A DNA stretch of 64,000 bases from Sphaerosporella brunnea (Eukaryota; Ascomycota; Pezizomycetes; Pezizales; Pyronemataceae), in NCBI GenBank assembly GCA_008704415.1, contig VXIS01000218.1, forward strand, positions 18,527 through 82,526. The letters run 5' to 3'. Both the position numbers and the translations under genes were made by a program. This document shows positions 1 through 11,488 of this stretch, piece after piece (the first letter of the stretch is position 1; every line of letters starts with the position of its first letter). The notes below the pieces were generated by a model that saw nothing but the letters and a program-made list of their open reading frames with translations, made no database searches and was not told the DNA's origin.

Positions 1-878
1 GGACAGGGGAGCCACCAGCGCACTAGAGAAGGAAAGGTGGAGGAGTCCACAGCATCACCGGAGGGAAAGAAGCGGCCGGGGAGGCCGGGAAAAACGAGAG
101 GAGGCCCAGAGTACCGCCGGAGTGGAATGACTGGCCGGCGCACCAGAGAAAGAGAGGAGGAAGGTTCAAAGCACCAACGGCACTGAATGAGTGTGAGCTT
201 AGGATATCGTAAGGAAGACAGAGACAAACAAGGAAACCTTTTTACTTCTGTCTGCGCTTTACCCGAGGCTCTAAAGGCTCTGGGTTCTATAGCGCACGTT
301 TCCTGCATTTCCTGCTCAGTACAACTCCTGCGAGCATTTTTCGTCACCGGCAGTGTGGAGCGGCGCTGCAGCACAGGGCCCGGCGATTGTTGAAGGCGCT
401 GCAGCCAGGGGCTCAGCGCTGCGGGCAGGCGATCGAGCAATGGGCTCGGTGATGCTAGAATCTGACTGAGTGGACCAGCACTGACATGTAACCCCCCATC
501 TACGGGTGCATGGCATGACGGGCTTTGTGATGCGAGGATCCTGCTCAATCGGACCGCGTGGCTTTGGGGTGAAGGCTGCGGTAGAATTTGACTCAATGGG
601 GCCGCATTGGGTCGTCCACTGGATTCCCGGTTGGGCTCAGTTACGGGAGAAAGGCGGCGAAACATCTTGTCATTTCCGGAGGTCGGTGACTTTGCGGAGG
701 TCGGTGAACTTGCGGAGGTCGGTGAATTGCGTCGGTACAGCATCACGGCGACGTCGACCCCCACAACATCAAGCAAAGCTTTTCGGCCCGGACCGCCTGA
801 CTCCATGTCAGTGTCAGATTCTGGTTCTGGCTTCGCTATGTACAGATCCAACTTCGCGCGTGACCATCCTTCGACACA
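1..878. other. No recognisable gene
   Basis: I see no coding region I can support here. The only structure is three 18-bp direct repeats described separately. The right edge borders a decayed hAT transposase, so part of this tract may be the 3' flank of that element, but I could not find its left terminal repeat. Confidence 0.5.
677..730 (+). repeat. Three-copy 18-bp tandem repeat
   Basis: Three head-to-tail units begin CGGAGGTCGGTGA and start at 677, 695 and 713. Units differ only in their last few bases. The period is a multiple of three, but there is no independent evidence of coding. Confidence 0.8.
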
Positions 879-1933
879 TCACTCTATGTCCGTCAAATCG
901 TATCCCAAATCGAAGTCTTCTTCTTGCTGCGCATCCATCCGCTCACCCAATGCCTGGCGCTCCACCTGCATGTCTCTGGCGCTGTCTGCAGCATCCCCGC
1001 GTGGGGCAAGGTTCTGATCCAGGCCGTAGAGTTCCCTGTCGTCGACGGTCTTTTGATTGAGCCAATTCTTGACCAGTAGCACCGCACTGCTGGATTCTTC
1101 AAGAAGCCGGTTCCGCATCTTTGTTATTACATCTCCCGCCCTGCCGAGTGCAATCTAGTCAGACAAGCGGTAACAAAGTTAACAATCCTTTTTTTCGTTG
1201 TGAAGTTGGATTATATCCCTTTGCACGGTACGACGTCTGACAAGTGGCACTTGAGACTGCATAGAGCGACCCAGCTTCTGGAAGGTGGGGTATTCAACGA
1301 TGAAGAACGCCGAGCTTGATTCAATACAAAATTCTGCTAAAAGGCGATGGTAGACTTCAGCCTTAAATGATTCGTCCGCTGGACGTTCAGATAGACCATA
1401 CATGGTGGCTTTAGCCCACGGATTTGAAGCCTGCACGAATGTTTTTCGTATTTCTTTGATCATCTGGTGCTGCGTCGGATCTTCAGATGATGAATCTCGA
1501 CATGTCGTTTCCAAGCGCTTGTAGTTCTATACTCAGCCGTGTACGGTCTCCAGGTCTTTTAACCGTGACAGCAGCACACAAGGTGCTTTGCCTGCTCAAT
1601 TGGTGTGGGTCCTGCACTATGAGAGCTCCCAGCCTGTGTTTTTTGTCTCTTGGATGGCCTAACTGGTTGCGGACTGTATGGCTTGGAGTTGACAATTTGT
1701 GAGCCCGCTCAGGATTCGCGCCGCAGCAGCTGTGTACTGAGTATCTGGCCCGCCCCAAACGCCATCTAGGTACTTCTCCCACAATCGGGCTCGAGCCAAT
1801 AGCTATAGCCAAAGCTCGGCTCGGCGGGCAACCCGTTGGAGCTGGCTCGGCTCGCCAGGGGGCCATGCTCTACTCGGCTTGGCTTGAAGCTCGAGCTTTT
1901 GGCTCGGGCCGGCTCGGCTCGTGTCCATCGCTA
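879..1933 (-). pseudogene. Decayed hAT transposase, GAGCC family
   Basis: Two pieces of one minus-strand hAT transposase remain. The piece at 1179-1514 carries an N-terminal block (FIVEYPTFQKL, then VRRRTVQRDI) typical of the start of hAT transposases. The piece at 879-1118 carries the C-terminal dimerisation tail (RNRLLEESSSAVLLVKNWL), which closely matches the tails in the copies near 46-47 kb. Everything between, including the catalytic core, is missing. GAGCC-rich subterminal sequence occupies about 1777-1920, and a degenerate terminal repeat ends at 1933 (GTCCATCGCTA instead of GTCCATCACTA). The opposite end was not found. The element cannot encode an active transposase. Confidence 0.7.
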
Positions 1934-3717
1934 ACTGCGCTATATACTTCGCTCATCTGGAACACCTCTGAGCGGAAGACGAAGCAGTCGTTGATCCAGC
2001 GCGCTGGAGTCACTGTGCCAAGTCTTCGGAGAGAACCTGTTCACGGATGACTACCGGAGGTATGTTGAGTACCCTGGTACTGGCAGCACATCAGTAAACG
2101 TCTCGCGCTGCAAAACCTTGTGGGCGTTTACGAGACGTCTGTGAGACTTGATGGTGCACGTGAACTGACAAAGATTTGGGCAGAGAGATACCCTGGTGTG
2201 GGAACGCTCCGAAATTCAGCATTAGCAACAGCCAGCAGCGTTGGCCTGCGTTGGGCTGATGGACAACCCGAGCTTGATTTTAAACTCACCGGCACGGGTC
2301 CAGCACATTCGCTGTCGGCTTCATGAGCTTTTTGAAACACAAATGAAGGTTTAAATCCCTCTCGGGCGACACATGATCCGACTGGTCCTCGTCTTTGATG
2401 TCTGGGACTTGTCCATTGTTTTCCACTGCGGCGAGTACCTTTCCCCAGTCCGATAACGTCATACCCCGGAAGGCCCCAACAATGGCCACCACAGATGTGC
2501 CTTAGGCGTTCAAAACTGGAAAGGCAAAGGTTTTCTCGGTGCTTAGAGTTTCCTGCGCGGGGCGGTAACCAGAGAACGCGATACGCGCTCACAGCAATAC
2601 CAGATTCTGAAGTGTCGACCGTGCTTGCGGAACCAGAATTCGACCCCCCATTTACGAGGCTACCACGTACATTGGCCCACAAATGTCCAATGTTTCGCGC
2701 TGTCTACCTCATCAGGTGAGTAGCAATGTCGCCGAATGATGTCTATGGACTGTTCCATTTCAGTGGTCCCCGGTGTCAACGCAAGAATTGAATACCTCTA
2801 GCAAGCGTTTGAGACTTGCCGTCAACGGGTGAGGCGCCAAACTCCCAGGGCTTTGGCAAACAATGTGCTCTCGCCTGGAATGGTTGCCACCCGCAAAAAC
2901 GGACAATCTCCATATTTCAACATCTGCAGTTTTGATTGTTCCCACCCGCGCGTCGCAACACCAGTGCCCACTGTCCCGGCTTCAGTGGTCGACCATGGGT
3001 GACAACGTTACCGATCTTTAGCAGCTTGACAGTCCGCTAGCAAGAATATCAACCAGCCAGTGCAGATGTGAAGGAGAATTTGGGCCCTATGCAGCACGCC
3101 AGTGCAGGCATCGCAAACGGTCTGCCGTCTATGCTCCGCGCCTTGGGGATCTTGTCGTTTGGTCATCTTGAAAAGCAACAGGGCCCCTGGGTCACCACGC
3201 CATAGAATGCCAGTGCACTGCCAGCCCTGGCCGGGCGCCGACAAGCATCCTGGGGGTTGGGTGTCAGGCAGACATCCAAGCACAGAACAGCTGTGAGCAC
3301 AGCGTGCACACCCGCACTTGCTCAACTGCACCCGGTTCCACCAGCGAGAATGTGATGCACCTCCCCCATCCTATCGCCGCCAAAGGCTTGGTTCTCAGCG
3401 AGATTATTGTTCTAAACGTGCAGGTCCCGCCTTGACCGATGCATGTCAGCTGGACGCAACGGCGGTGGAACACTCTACGGCTGTTGGTACTGCAGTTGGG
3501 CGGCGTGACCTGCAGAATCAGGTCTCCGTCGGCGCCAGTGCAGTGTATTGACGTATGAAGGCATACCGGGCAATATAAACGCACATCCAGCCGGCCTTTG
3601 TACATATGTGCGCTTCATCCTGGTTTAGTGGAAAGCGCATCTCATAAGGGGAGGGTACGAAGAAATCAACGGTATGACCACAAAAACAGAACGTAACGCA
3701 GCCAGGCAACGAGCATG
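1934..3717. other. Unassigned tract
   Basis: Short overlapping open frames exist on both strands, but none has a recognisable motif, a coherent start context or splice signals. One minus-strand frame around 2286-2492 reads as plausible protein but cannot be assigned. I see no repeat or element end here. Confidence 0.4.
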
Positions 3718-4032
3718 TCAACACCCCAGCGCCGTCTCCCTCCTGAACCCAAGCATCTCCTCCCTCCACCATTGATCAATTCTAGCCCTTGCGATCATCT
3801 CGTCCGTCCAGACATCACGCATCTCCTCAGTCAATTGCACCCTCGGCTCCACCGCCTCAAGGTCGATGAACCACAACCAATCCCAACAAATCTTTCTGGC
3901 GACTACATCATCGTGGTCCCAGCCGTTTCTCCACCGTTCGATCACCGCGTCTCCCAGTTGCCGCTTCACATCGGCTTCTGGTGCTGCTGCCGGCGCAACC
4001 TCGGGCAGGGTGGGGTGCGGCTGGTACTCCAT
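3718..4032 (-). CDS. Hypothetical protein, charged and tryptophan-rich
   Basis: A 104-residue frame starts at the first in-frame ATG (MEYQPHPTLPEVAPAAAPEA) and ends at a TGA. An Ala/Pro-rich N-terminus is followed by an acidic, aromatic-rich stretch with several Trp residues (WDWLWF, IDQWWREE). I do not recognise the family. The region just upstream on the same strand is open in other frames and Pro-rich, so this could be the last exon of a longer gene. The next frame upstream (4355-4898) is on the same strand and may belong to the same locus, although a TATA-like sequence near 4300 lies between them. Confidence 0.4.
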   Translation of the reverse strand: MEYQPHPTLPEVAPAAAPEADVKRQLGDAVIERWRNGWDHDDVVARKICWDWLWFIDLEAVEPRVQLTEEMRDVWTDEMIARARIDQWWREEMLGFRRETALGC

Positions 4033-4354
4033 GAATAGCACCAGAAATCCATGGGCTGTGTGTCCGGCGCCGTGAAATGTGGGGAAGTGGGGGCGGCCGG
4101 AGAGCGCAGAGAGTGCGGTGCATTCGTGGAGACAGGAGCTGTGGTGGGCAGAGTTTCGCCACGAGGCGGGGATTGGTGGGCAGCGCCGAGCAGAGGAACA
4201 CTCTCTGCGGCCAGCGGGAGTGGAAGAATGACAGGATCTTGACGGTTACGGTTGTTTGTTTGTCCGAAAACTGCACGGTGATGGTGGAGCGCAGTTATAA
4301 GTATCTTATTCCTGTTGTTTGCCATTGGTGGACGGCAGGCAGATTGGAACTTGT

Positions 4355-4898
4355 TCAAGGCTCACTGTGGCCATGCATGATCGGGCCGACTCGCATAGGG
4401 AAGCGGCGATCCGAATCCGACTGCGTCCAGACGCCCAATACGACAAAGCACATGCGGAGAGACGGGCCGCCGTCAGGGGCACCAAAGCCGAAGACGGTGG
4501 TGTCCGCAACTGGCGTAGACACCAGGAAGCGAGGCAGACCGGCGTGCTTGACGCACACAGTCACGTTGTAGTTGGTGTAAAAGCCGTCGCGCACTTTGGA
4601 ATCGTCCATGTAGCTCGCCAGCTGGCCCAGGCTTTTGGCCAGGCGAGCGCGCGCGTCGAGGAGGTCCATGAAAGGCACGCTGGCGAATACGTATTTGTAC
4701 AGGTACTCGGTGGTCCAGGGTGTGTTCACTTCGCCGACGCCGACCAGGATATCGCACGTGCTGCTGTCCTGCGGGCCGCTGCGCACGGTGTCTCGACGCC
4801 ACTGCTCACTGATACGCGCCATGGCGAGGTCGGGCATGCGCCGGTGGCCTTTGCCGTCGGTGCAGGCGATCTCGGTAATGCGGTGAGCATTTCAAGTA
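4355..4898 (-). CDS. Hypothetical protein, 5' end truncated by a hAT insertion
   Basis: A minus-strand frame of about 180 residues has well-mixed, globular-looking sequence (for example EYLYKYVFASVPFMDLLDA). No domain is recognised. The frame is open up to about 4898 and then meets the hAT terminal repeat that starts at 4907, so the insertion probably removed or displaced the 5' end, including the start codon. The last dozen residues may be intron read-through, because the character of the sequence changes there. It could be the upstream part of the gene at 3718-4032. Confidence 0.4.
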
Positions 4899-5310
4899 TG
4901 TGCATCTAGTGATGGACAGAGGACAAGCCGAGCTGACCTATGAGGAAGGCTCGAGCCAGCTTGGCCTGTTAGAACATGGGCTCGGCAAGCCGAGCCGCCC
5001 CTGAAAAGATCGAGCTTTGGATTCAACCGCCATACAACCTATGTTGCAAACCCGGCATGTGGATATGTAGTCGATGGGTTTGAGAATTTACCCGCAAGTA
5101 TCGGGTGATGCGTCAATGCTCAATGGCCCTCCAGATTTTCCAATGCATTCAATGGCCACGGCAGCCTCAATGGGCGTGGCAATATCTCGCCAGCCTGAAT
5201 GGCTCCCCAAAACCCATACTACATAAGTACGCAGCAATTCTTCTTCTTTGATCACCGACACACCCCACTCGCAACCACATCTTTTTTCCCCCAGCAAAAC
5301 AACAACAAAT

Positions 5311-6038
5311 ATGTCTCCTCGCACTACCAACAAGCGTCACTCCGTCCGCAAAATCGCGAACGTTTCCAACTACCACTACGCTAAGCGTCTCAGGCACGAC
5401 TACGAGCGCCGAGTCACTCGAGAGGTCACTCGGTTGTTTAGTATCTGTTGTCCCGTGAGGAGTAACCATTCTATCCCCTGTATCCCCACCGATACAGATG
5501 TTTACATGGAGCACCCCGACTTTCCTTCCTCACCCAGCTACACACCCCCGGCCGCAACTCGCGACCAAGATGCCGACGTTCTCATGGCGAACAACGCCAT
5601 TCCTTCCTCCTCAACCACCAACATAACCCCAGCCACCAACACCGTTGCAATCGACAAAGACGCTACGACCACCGATCCCGACGTTCCCATGGCGGATAAC
5701 GACATTCCTTCCTCCACCAGCGGCATGTCAAGCGACGAAGACGATGAGATGTCGGACGGCGCCATTTCTTCCTCCGCGACAAGCACAAAAACCTCAGCCG
5801 CCACCAGTGTCTCCACCGCCAATATTGGCAGTAGATTCCTGCGTCGCTGCTGAAGGGAAACAACACCACCGCCACCAAGAACACCGCCTCCACGAGCAGC
5901 ACCACTGCCTCCTCAAAGATTTCCGAGGCGAAACGTACCTGGGAGTGGGAGTGGGAGCGGGAGCGTGTCCCCTCCGAGATCGAAGAGGAGTGGGCGATTA
6001 TGCGAGATGAAATCTACGCGCGCGAGAAGTTGTGGTAG
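5311..6038 (+). pseudogene. Ser/Thr-rich, acidic hypothetical protein inside a hAT element
   Basis: The ATG at 5311 sits in a good fungal context (ACAAATATGTC), after a CT/CA-rich leader and a TATA-like ACATAAGTA near 5220. The N-terminus is basic (SPRTTNKRHSVRKIANVSNY), followed by a long Ser/Thr/Asp-rich part with repeated VPMA/VLMA and IPSS motifs. The frame breaks near 5830-5858 by one base and resumes with a charged tail (WEWEWERERVPSEIEEEW) ending in EKLW and a TAG at 6036. After TAG TAA the same frame stays open for about 30 plausible residues, so the stops may be secondary. No family is recognised. It lies on the strand opposite the hAT element that surrounds it. Confidence 0.4.
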
Positions 6039-6218
6039 TAATATCTGGATACTGTGAAGGTGTGGAGTTTGGACCCGCAGGTGGGTCTCACGGGGGATTG
6101 GATGCGCAATAAGGCTCTGGAGGGGGGTTCGTTGGTGTTTGTTTCTTGTTTCTTGTTTCTTAGGAAAATGGGAGGTAAATAAGAGGTTGCACGCAGGGAC
6201 ATTAGAGACGTCGCCATA

Positions 6219-6644
6219 CTAGTACATATGCGAGACATCTGACCTGGACTCCAAGCCTTCTAGCTCAGCTTCCTGCTCTGCGTCCGTGCCCTCGGCGTCG
6301 CCATGGTACGGATGCTCCTGACCATCACCATCGCCAACACCATGGGCATCATCCCCACGTTCGCTCCGGCTAGGGTGGTCTGGCTGGGAGTAATCCGTGC
6401 TGTGACTGGCCGCTGTACCCTCGCTCTGACCGGCCGCCGAGCTCTCGTCATGGCCCTCGCTCTCTCCCGCATCCTCATTCTCGCTACTGAAAGCATTCTC
6501 CACACCCCTTTGTCCATTGGCGGCATCCCTGCTGTTTGTAGAATTATTATTGATGGCGTGGAGTTCCCAGTCACCGAGACGCTTGTGATTGAGCCAGATT
6601 TTGATCTGTGATGGGATTCTGTACCATGTCCTTGATAAACACAC
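6219..6644 (-). pseudogene. hAT transposase C-terminal remnant
   Basis: The frame contains IKIWLNHKRLGDWEL, which matches the LLLKSWL...WE tail of the better preserved GAGCC-family copies, followed by a long acidic Glu/Asp/Ser/Gly-rich tail. Catalytic and DNA-binding parts are absent. It lies about 140 bases inside the 5' terminal repeat at 6780, so almost the whole transposase gene has been deleted. Confidence 0.55.
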
Positions 6645-6780
6645 CTTGGGCCTGCAATTTTCATCTTTCCCCGCCGACGGGAGGTCGCCTGCTACCTAGC
6701 TAGCTATAACAAAATGCTTGAGCAACACCTCGTCTCGTCAGGCAACAGGCTCGAGCCGGCTGGGCTTATGTCCATCACTA

Positions 6781-7604
6781 GGTGCATTATTTGCCGGTCC
6801 ATCACTGATCGATGGGCGACCATGGGCACGGCGCCCCTATGCCGTGCTGCATCAGACTGCGGTGTCCGCAATAGCGAGGTCCCTTCTCTTTGTGCTTCAT
6901 CAACCTGGTGTATGTGACGTGTGAAGAAGGATTCTGGTGACAGGTTTGTGGTTCGTTTTGTGGCGCACGGAGGACTGCATTGAACCTATTCAGGCGTGCA
7001 CAATGATCCCTCCACGGGTGACCCATTTTTACAGCGGGGCATCACCTAGTGTCCTACTTCGGATGTGAAAAGATGCAGCGCAGTGCATCTACCAGTTCCA
7101 GATGGACCAGCGGTAGCGGCCTCAGTTTGATGAGTACGGACCCTTCGCATTCAGACTTCTGCCACCTACTGTGGGCACACACGGTGGAACATACAAACGA
7201 GGTTACTTTGCCGACGTTATCAAGCCTGCTTTTACCACCAATCGGGAATCCTGGCGAAGTCCCGACTGAGATGAGCAAGCAGTCGGATATCCGGATGGTT
7301 GGAAGTTGGAGCTTGCGGATTGCGTAATCCTGTGTATGGTTGTTTTTTTGTTGTTTTGTTTACTTGCGCGGAGCGGACGATCTTTGTGTATATAGGAAGC
7401 GTCGACCGCCTCGGGGAAGGGTATCAAGCACAAGCATTTCTACCTCATTCCGGAGCTGCCACGGCTGCCCCACCGCTCTATGTAATTCTATCTATCACCG
7501 ACCTACTTGATTGTGAACCACACTTAGGAGCACTGGACAAGGCAATCTATTTTCTATATAAATGAATCACTCTGAATCTTTTTTGCTCAGTACATGTGCG
7601 GCCT
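6781..7604. other. Unassigned tract
   Basis: Nothing is recognised. It begins at the right end of a hAT element and ends at the 3' side of the F-box/ankyrin pseudogene, so it should include that gene's 3' flank. Confidence 0.4.
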
Positions 7605-8512
7605 CTAGCCTTGGAAAGCGGCGACATCAGCCCCATTATCAACGAGCAAGCGGTCCACAACCGCATACAGCGCCCTCGCCGGATAGTGCAGCGGCGTGGA
7701 CCAGAAATTATCCGTCGCCGACACCTTGGCGCCATGCGCGATGCGCATTCGGGCGATGATCGATGAGAACTCGGGCGACGCGCTCATGACTCCGCAACAG
7801 AGCGTGGAGCAGCAGAGTCGAGCCGTCCCAAAAGTTCGCCGATACGGCGGCGCCGTTTTCGATCAGTGCTCGAGCCACCACTTCATGTCCCATTCTGTCC
7901 GCATCATACAGCGGAGTCAGGCCGTAGTTGTCTGTTGGCGAGACATCGGCGCCGAGCAGCTGGGGGATTTGGGAATTTTGTTGAAACGCCGCGCGATGCA
8001 GGGGGGTCACGCCGTCTGCTTCGGCGGCGGAAACATCAACGCCGTGAGAAATCAGGAGTCGGGCTACAGCCACCTGGCCTCTACTGGCCACGCAGTGCAG
8101 TGGCGTGGAGCCTAAGCGCGCGGAGAGGAATTGGGATTGGTTCCTATTGCGGCGGTGGACGCGGGGTGTGCCGGGGGTCGTCCGTGCAGAGATGTCGGCC
8201 CCGCGCTCAATGAGCGGCGACGTGCAACAGTGGGCACACGTACCGCACTAGTTAGGGGGCCATGGTACAGTCGACGGCGAGGCCTTGGTCAAGCAGGTAC
8301 TTGAGCAAGTTGAGGTGGTCGTTGCTCTGCATGACACGCGATAGACAAGTTTGTGGGCTATCTCTGATGCGCTGGAACAGCGGCAGGGTGAATGTGAGAT
8401 GAAAGAAGGAGCATGACCGCGAGAGGCTGGAGAGGTCGCTCAAGCTGAGCAGATCACCGATATCGAGCAGTAGCTCGGTCGGCAAGGCGGGGAAAGCTGC
8501 GGTCGAAGATAT
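7605..8512 (-). pseudogene. F-box / ankyrin-repeat protein, broken
   Basis: The 5' part encodes an F-box (FPALPTELLLDIGDLLSLSD... about 8280-8500); F-box proteins are substrate adaptors of SCF ubiquitin ligases. It is followed by ankyrin repeats: LLKYLLDQGLAVD, PLIERGADIS, VARLLISHGVDVSA...GVTPLHRAA, GLTPLYDADRMGHEVVARALIENGA and VDRLLVDNGADV. The parts lie in three reading frames with changes near 8250 and 7750, from introns or indels. No ATG precedes the F-box: the expected start reads ATA at 8512 in the context CTTCATATCTTCG, suggesting a lost start codon. A LINE fragment abuts the 5' side. The F-box plus ankyrin architecture is common in filamentous ascomycetes. Confidence 0.7.
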
Positions 8513-8625
8513 GAAGGTTGGTGGTGTGCCAGACTGGGGATATAGGTTGGGACCTTGCCTGATATGCCTCCCTCGCAGGTGAGGACTCGAGGGCGCGGTT
8601 TCAAAGTTGCGTAGTACACCTGGTG

Positions 8626-9309
8626 CTATGGAAATTCTCTGCAACCTGGTGCTTGGTAATTCGCGTTGATAAGAAGCGCGCCGCCAGTGCCTTCTTCGTT
8701 TTGACCACTACTGGGTTGGGCCTCTTTCGTCGCCGGTTGTATGCCTTGGTGGCGCAATGCTTGGCCCGCCATTGGTGCCTGTCCCGGGGGCTTTGCCTGA
8801 GTGGTCTGGCGGCCAGTGTTGAGGAGGTCGTCAGATAGAGGCTTGCTACGGTTTTGCGCTGCTGCCTTGACGTGTTGTTCTGCCAGCTCGTTGCCCCGAA
8901 TGCCTTTGTGACGCGGCACCCAGCGGTATTCTACCCTCCACCCTAGGCGCAGCAGGCTCTCCTCTGCACGGGCGATGCGTGGCAGGAGCCACTGGCCTGG
9001 ATCAGGTTTGACGTTTTGGATCTGCAACGAGGCCGCCTGGGGGTCAGTGAAGAGGCGTACATACCCTGCTGGCTCGTACTGAACTTTGCTGTTGGAGAGT
9101 GCTAGTTCTAGGCCGGCGGCGATGCCGAAGAGCTCCGCGTCATAGGCCTTTTTGTTCCCTCCGATGTATGCTGCGATGCGCCTCCACTTGTTGAGCTCGG
9201 CGTCGGTTTGGACGACTGCTGCGGAACCGCAGTCTCCGTTTTCGAGCCTGGATACGTCGGAGTAGCCGGCGATCGCCTCCACGGTTGACTGCTGCCTCCT
9301 GGCAGCCAC
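8626..9309 (-). pseudogene. LINE (non-LTR retrotransposon) RNase H domain remnant
   Basis: This frame encodes a type I RNase H as found at the C-terminus of some LINE polyproteins. The expected acidic residues are visible in order: YSDVSR (usually YTDGS), DAELFGI, FTDPQAA, and the last motif WVPRHKGIRGNELAE. The reverse transcriptase that should precede it is absent. The C-terminal 70 residues are rich in Gln/Pro/Gly and end at the border of the F-box gene, consistent with the 3' end of a LINE insertion. The missing Gly in the first motif and the lack of a start show it is not functional. Confidence 0.7.
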
Positions 9310-10544
9310 CTGGGCGGCTTTGGCCTAGTCCTGTTGGTAATTGAGAGTGGCCCGTGCCACCACACAGGGTGAAACTTGTACGCAGTTATATGAGGACACA
9401 GGTTCTGGCTGACTCCGAAAAAGGCCCCGCTGTGCGTGGATGGGTGCGGGTGAGCGGGAAACAGCTTATAATGGCGTGGCGGGGCACCGATATGAGCGTC
9501 TATCAGGGAGGCGGGGGATGTGGCGGTCGCCGTCGCTGTTCACGGCTGCCGTTGCCTCGGTGACAGCAAGTGAGATGGTTGTGATCAATTCCGTCTTGCA
9601 GCGCCAATATCAAATGTCGTGAACTATCCGCACCGCCTGCAATTGCATGGAAACATCCAGCTACTCAGACCAACCGTAAGTCTAAAGGGTGCCAGATGAG
9701 CTTAATTCATTCCACAGCAATTAACAGTTTCCATGAAATCGGCTGTCATCAACTGTCTTCAAGGTAAATAACATCACCTGGTGGCGCAGCCAATACTGAA
9801 TGCTTAGTCTGTGAAAGAAGTCATTTGTAGACCACGTCATCCCATTGCAGCTGCTGCCAGATAGAGTGCTCCGCAGTCTGCGTCTTGGTCGCCATTGGTA
9901 AGTCACATTTTTCTGTCCGTTGCCCATTGCGGTGGCCCTGAGGAAATATTGAGGCTCTTGACGTATGCCACTGAACGGGTTGCGAAACCTGCGGAGTGGG
10001 AAAGTGCTCAAAGTAGTTTACGAGCGCTGTGATCCTCTGTGCAGGGGAGCAGGTGACATCACGAGGTGAACAGATCTCCCATTCATGGGCAAGAGTGTTG
10101 GGATTGTACGGAGTGGGAGTCATAACGACAGGCTGTTGAATTCAGCTGTGAGAGTTAGCCACTGCTATTCCTGAGTTGACCCGGCCATGGAGAGGCGACA
10201 TGGCGGAGGGCTGCATGAATCTTGATGAATGGGGGATACAATATTTTTCAGCGCACATCTCAATTAGAACCATCATTACAAGCGACGCAAGACAGGCCGG
10301 TTTAAACAACCACCGCATTACCCGTGTGAGTGCAGCTACGCGCTCGACATCTGACAGCAAAGCTTTCATGCGGCCCCAAAAACATTATAAACGCCCCAAT
10401 CGACAACGGCGGGACAACATCAAGCGCTGCCTGCAATCGCCATGTGTCGACCTCAGAAACTACCCTGGACCCGTCCCACGTCTTGCAACGAGCACATCAC
10501 ATAGTTATTGACACTACACCAAAGCAACGGACATACTCAGCTTC
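9310..10544. other. Unassigned tract
   Basis: No gene is recognised. A minus-strand frame at about 9821-10123 (with HEWEICSPRDVTC) reads as plausible protein but has no family. No element ends are seen. Confidence 0.35.
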
Positions 10545-10688
10545 AACACAACTCCTAACCAACGATGTTCGATCAAAATGTTGGACTTCCCGCCGTACTC
10601 CCTTCCCCGCACTGGCTGTGATGTGCATTATTGCATATCGGTTGGTCCGAGCAGTTGTCATATCAACAAAGTCACGCTCTTCCTACAT
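10545..10688 (-). repeat. Left copy of a diverged direct repeat flanking a hAT unit
   Basis: This 140-bp stretch matches 11783-11920 at roughly three quarters of positions. On the minus strand both copies keep a reading frame with TTARTNRYAIMHITAS here and ITARTNQYAILHITAS in the right copy, so this is the end of a duplicated coding sequence. The hAT-bounded unit 10689-11782 lies exactly between the copies. Confidence 0.6.
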
Positions 10689-11112
10689 AAGCAATGGACA
10701 CGAGCCTGGCCGGATCTAGTCGATAGCTCAAGCCTCAGGCTAGAGCCGATAGGTCTGGCTCTAACTGTATTCAAGCTTTTCTACGGAATTGTATTCGTTC
10801 CGTGGATGTACCTGGTCTTAGATATCTCAGCGCATCAAGCCCCATCTCAACCCGTCCCACCACCACCACCCTCCAACCACCGCCGTTCCCGGTTCCACCG
10901 TAGATCTCCATCATTGAACAATCAATGTTCGTGAGTAGGTTGGACGTTCAGGAAAATGCCGTTGAAGACTATGATTTTTGCACGGAGGCGGATACTGTGC
11001 CAGATGTTGAGGGTACAGCGGGAGACGGTGCAGAGATTCATGTGACCATGACGCCGGGGAGGGTGCAGATTTACCGGCCGATGTTCTGAACTCCTCTTCA
11101 ATGTGTCGTATG

Positions 11113-11213
11113 GTGCAGGCTTGTAACCGACAGTTCGGCAGGCCCGTGGTGAGAGTCGGCTCAGCTGCGAACACGACCACCACAAACAACGACAGCAGAT
11201 GAACGGTTGTCAT
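11113..11213 (-). pseudogene. Secreted CFEM-like protein, first exon fragment
   Basis: From the ATG at 11213 the frame gives MTTVHLLSLFVVVVFAAEP, a clear signal peptide with a hydrophobic core and an Ala-rich cleavage region, followed by TTGLPNCRLQACTI. The LPNC...C pattern resembles the start of CFEM domains (Cys-rich fungal extracellular domains), but the spacing is C-x4-C instead of the usual C-x3-C and later cysteines are not visible. An inverted copy lies at 11385-11488 and a third related stretch at 23690-23745. Only a fragment is present, so the CFEM assignment is tentative. Confidence 0.35.
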
Positions 11214-11384
11214 GGGAATAATCGGAAGGTTTTTCAAAAAAGATCGCATTTTGGCAGCTGGTTCGAGCATTTCACGACGGAGTTAAGCGAGATCTCTCTT
11301 GGTTGAAAAACGTTCCGATTTGTTTCCTTATCCAAAAACTATTGTTGTAGCCTTTTAGAGTGCATCAAACTTCAGGATACCACG

Positions 11385-11488
11385 ACAACCGTTCATCTGC
11401 TTTCGTTGTTTGTGGAGGTCGTTTTTCCAGCTGAGCCGACTCTCACCACGGGCCTGCCAAACTGTCGGTTACAAGCCGCCTGCACCAT
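11385..11488 (+). repeat. Inverted copy of the CFEM-like exon
   Basis: About 100 bases match the reverse complement of 11113-11213 at more than 90 percent. The frame retains TTVHLLSLFVEVVF and TGLPNCRLQAACTI, but the ATG is changed to ACG and a GCC codon is duplicated. The two arms are separated by about 170 bases and could form a large hairpin in RNA. Confidence 0.75.

Larger units (their letters stand above)
4907..6780 (-). mobile_element. hAT element, GAGCC family, carrying foreign sequence
   Basis: The left end begins TAGTGATGGACA and the right end finishes TGTCCATCACTA; both are followed inward by GGCTCGAGCC-type subterminal repeats. The 8 bases outside each end (TGTGCATC and GGTGCATT) agree at 6 of 8 positions, as expected for an old target duplication. 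The element reads 5' to 3' on the minus strand. Only a tail of the transposase survives (6219-6644), while most of the interior is occupied by an unrelated plus-strand gene-like frame (5311-6038). The two ends could also belong to different copies joined by deletion. Confidence 0.55.
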
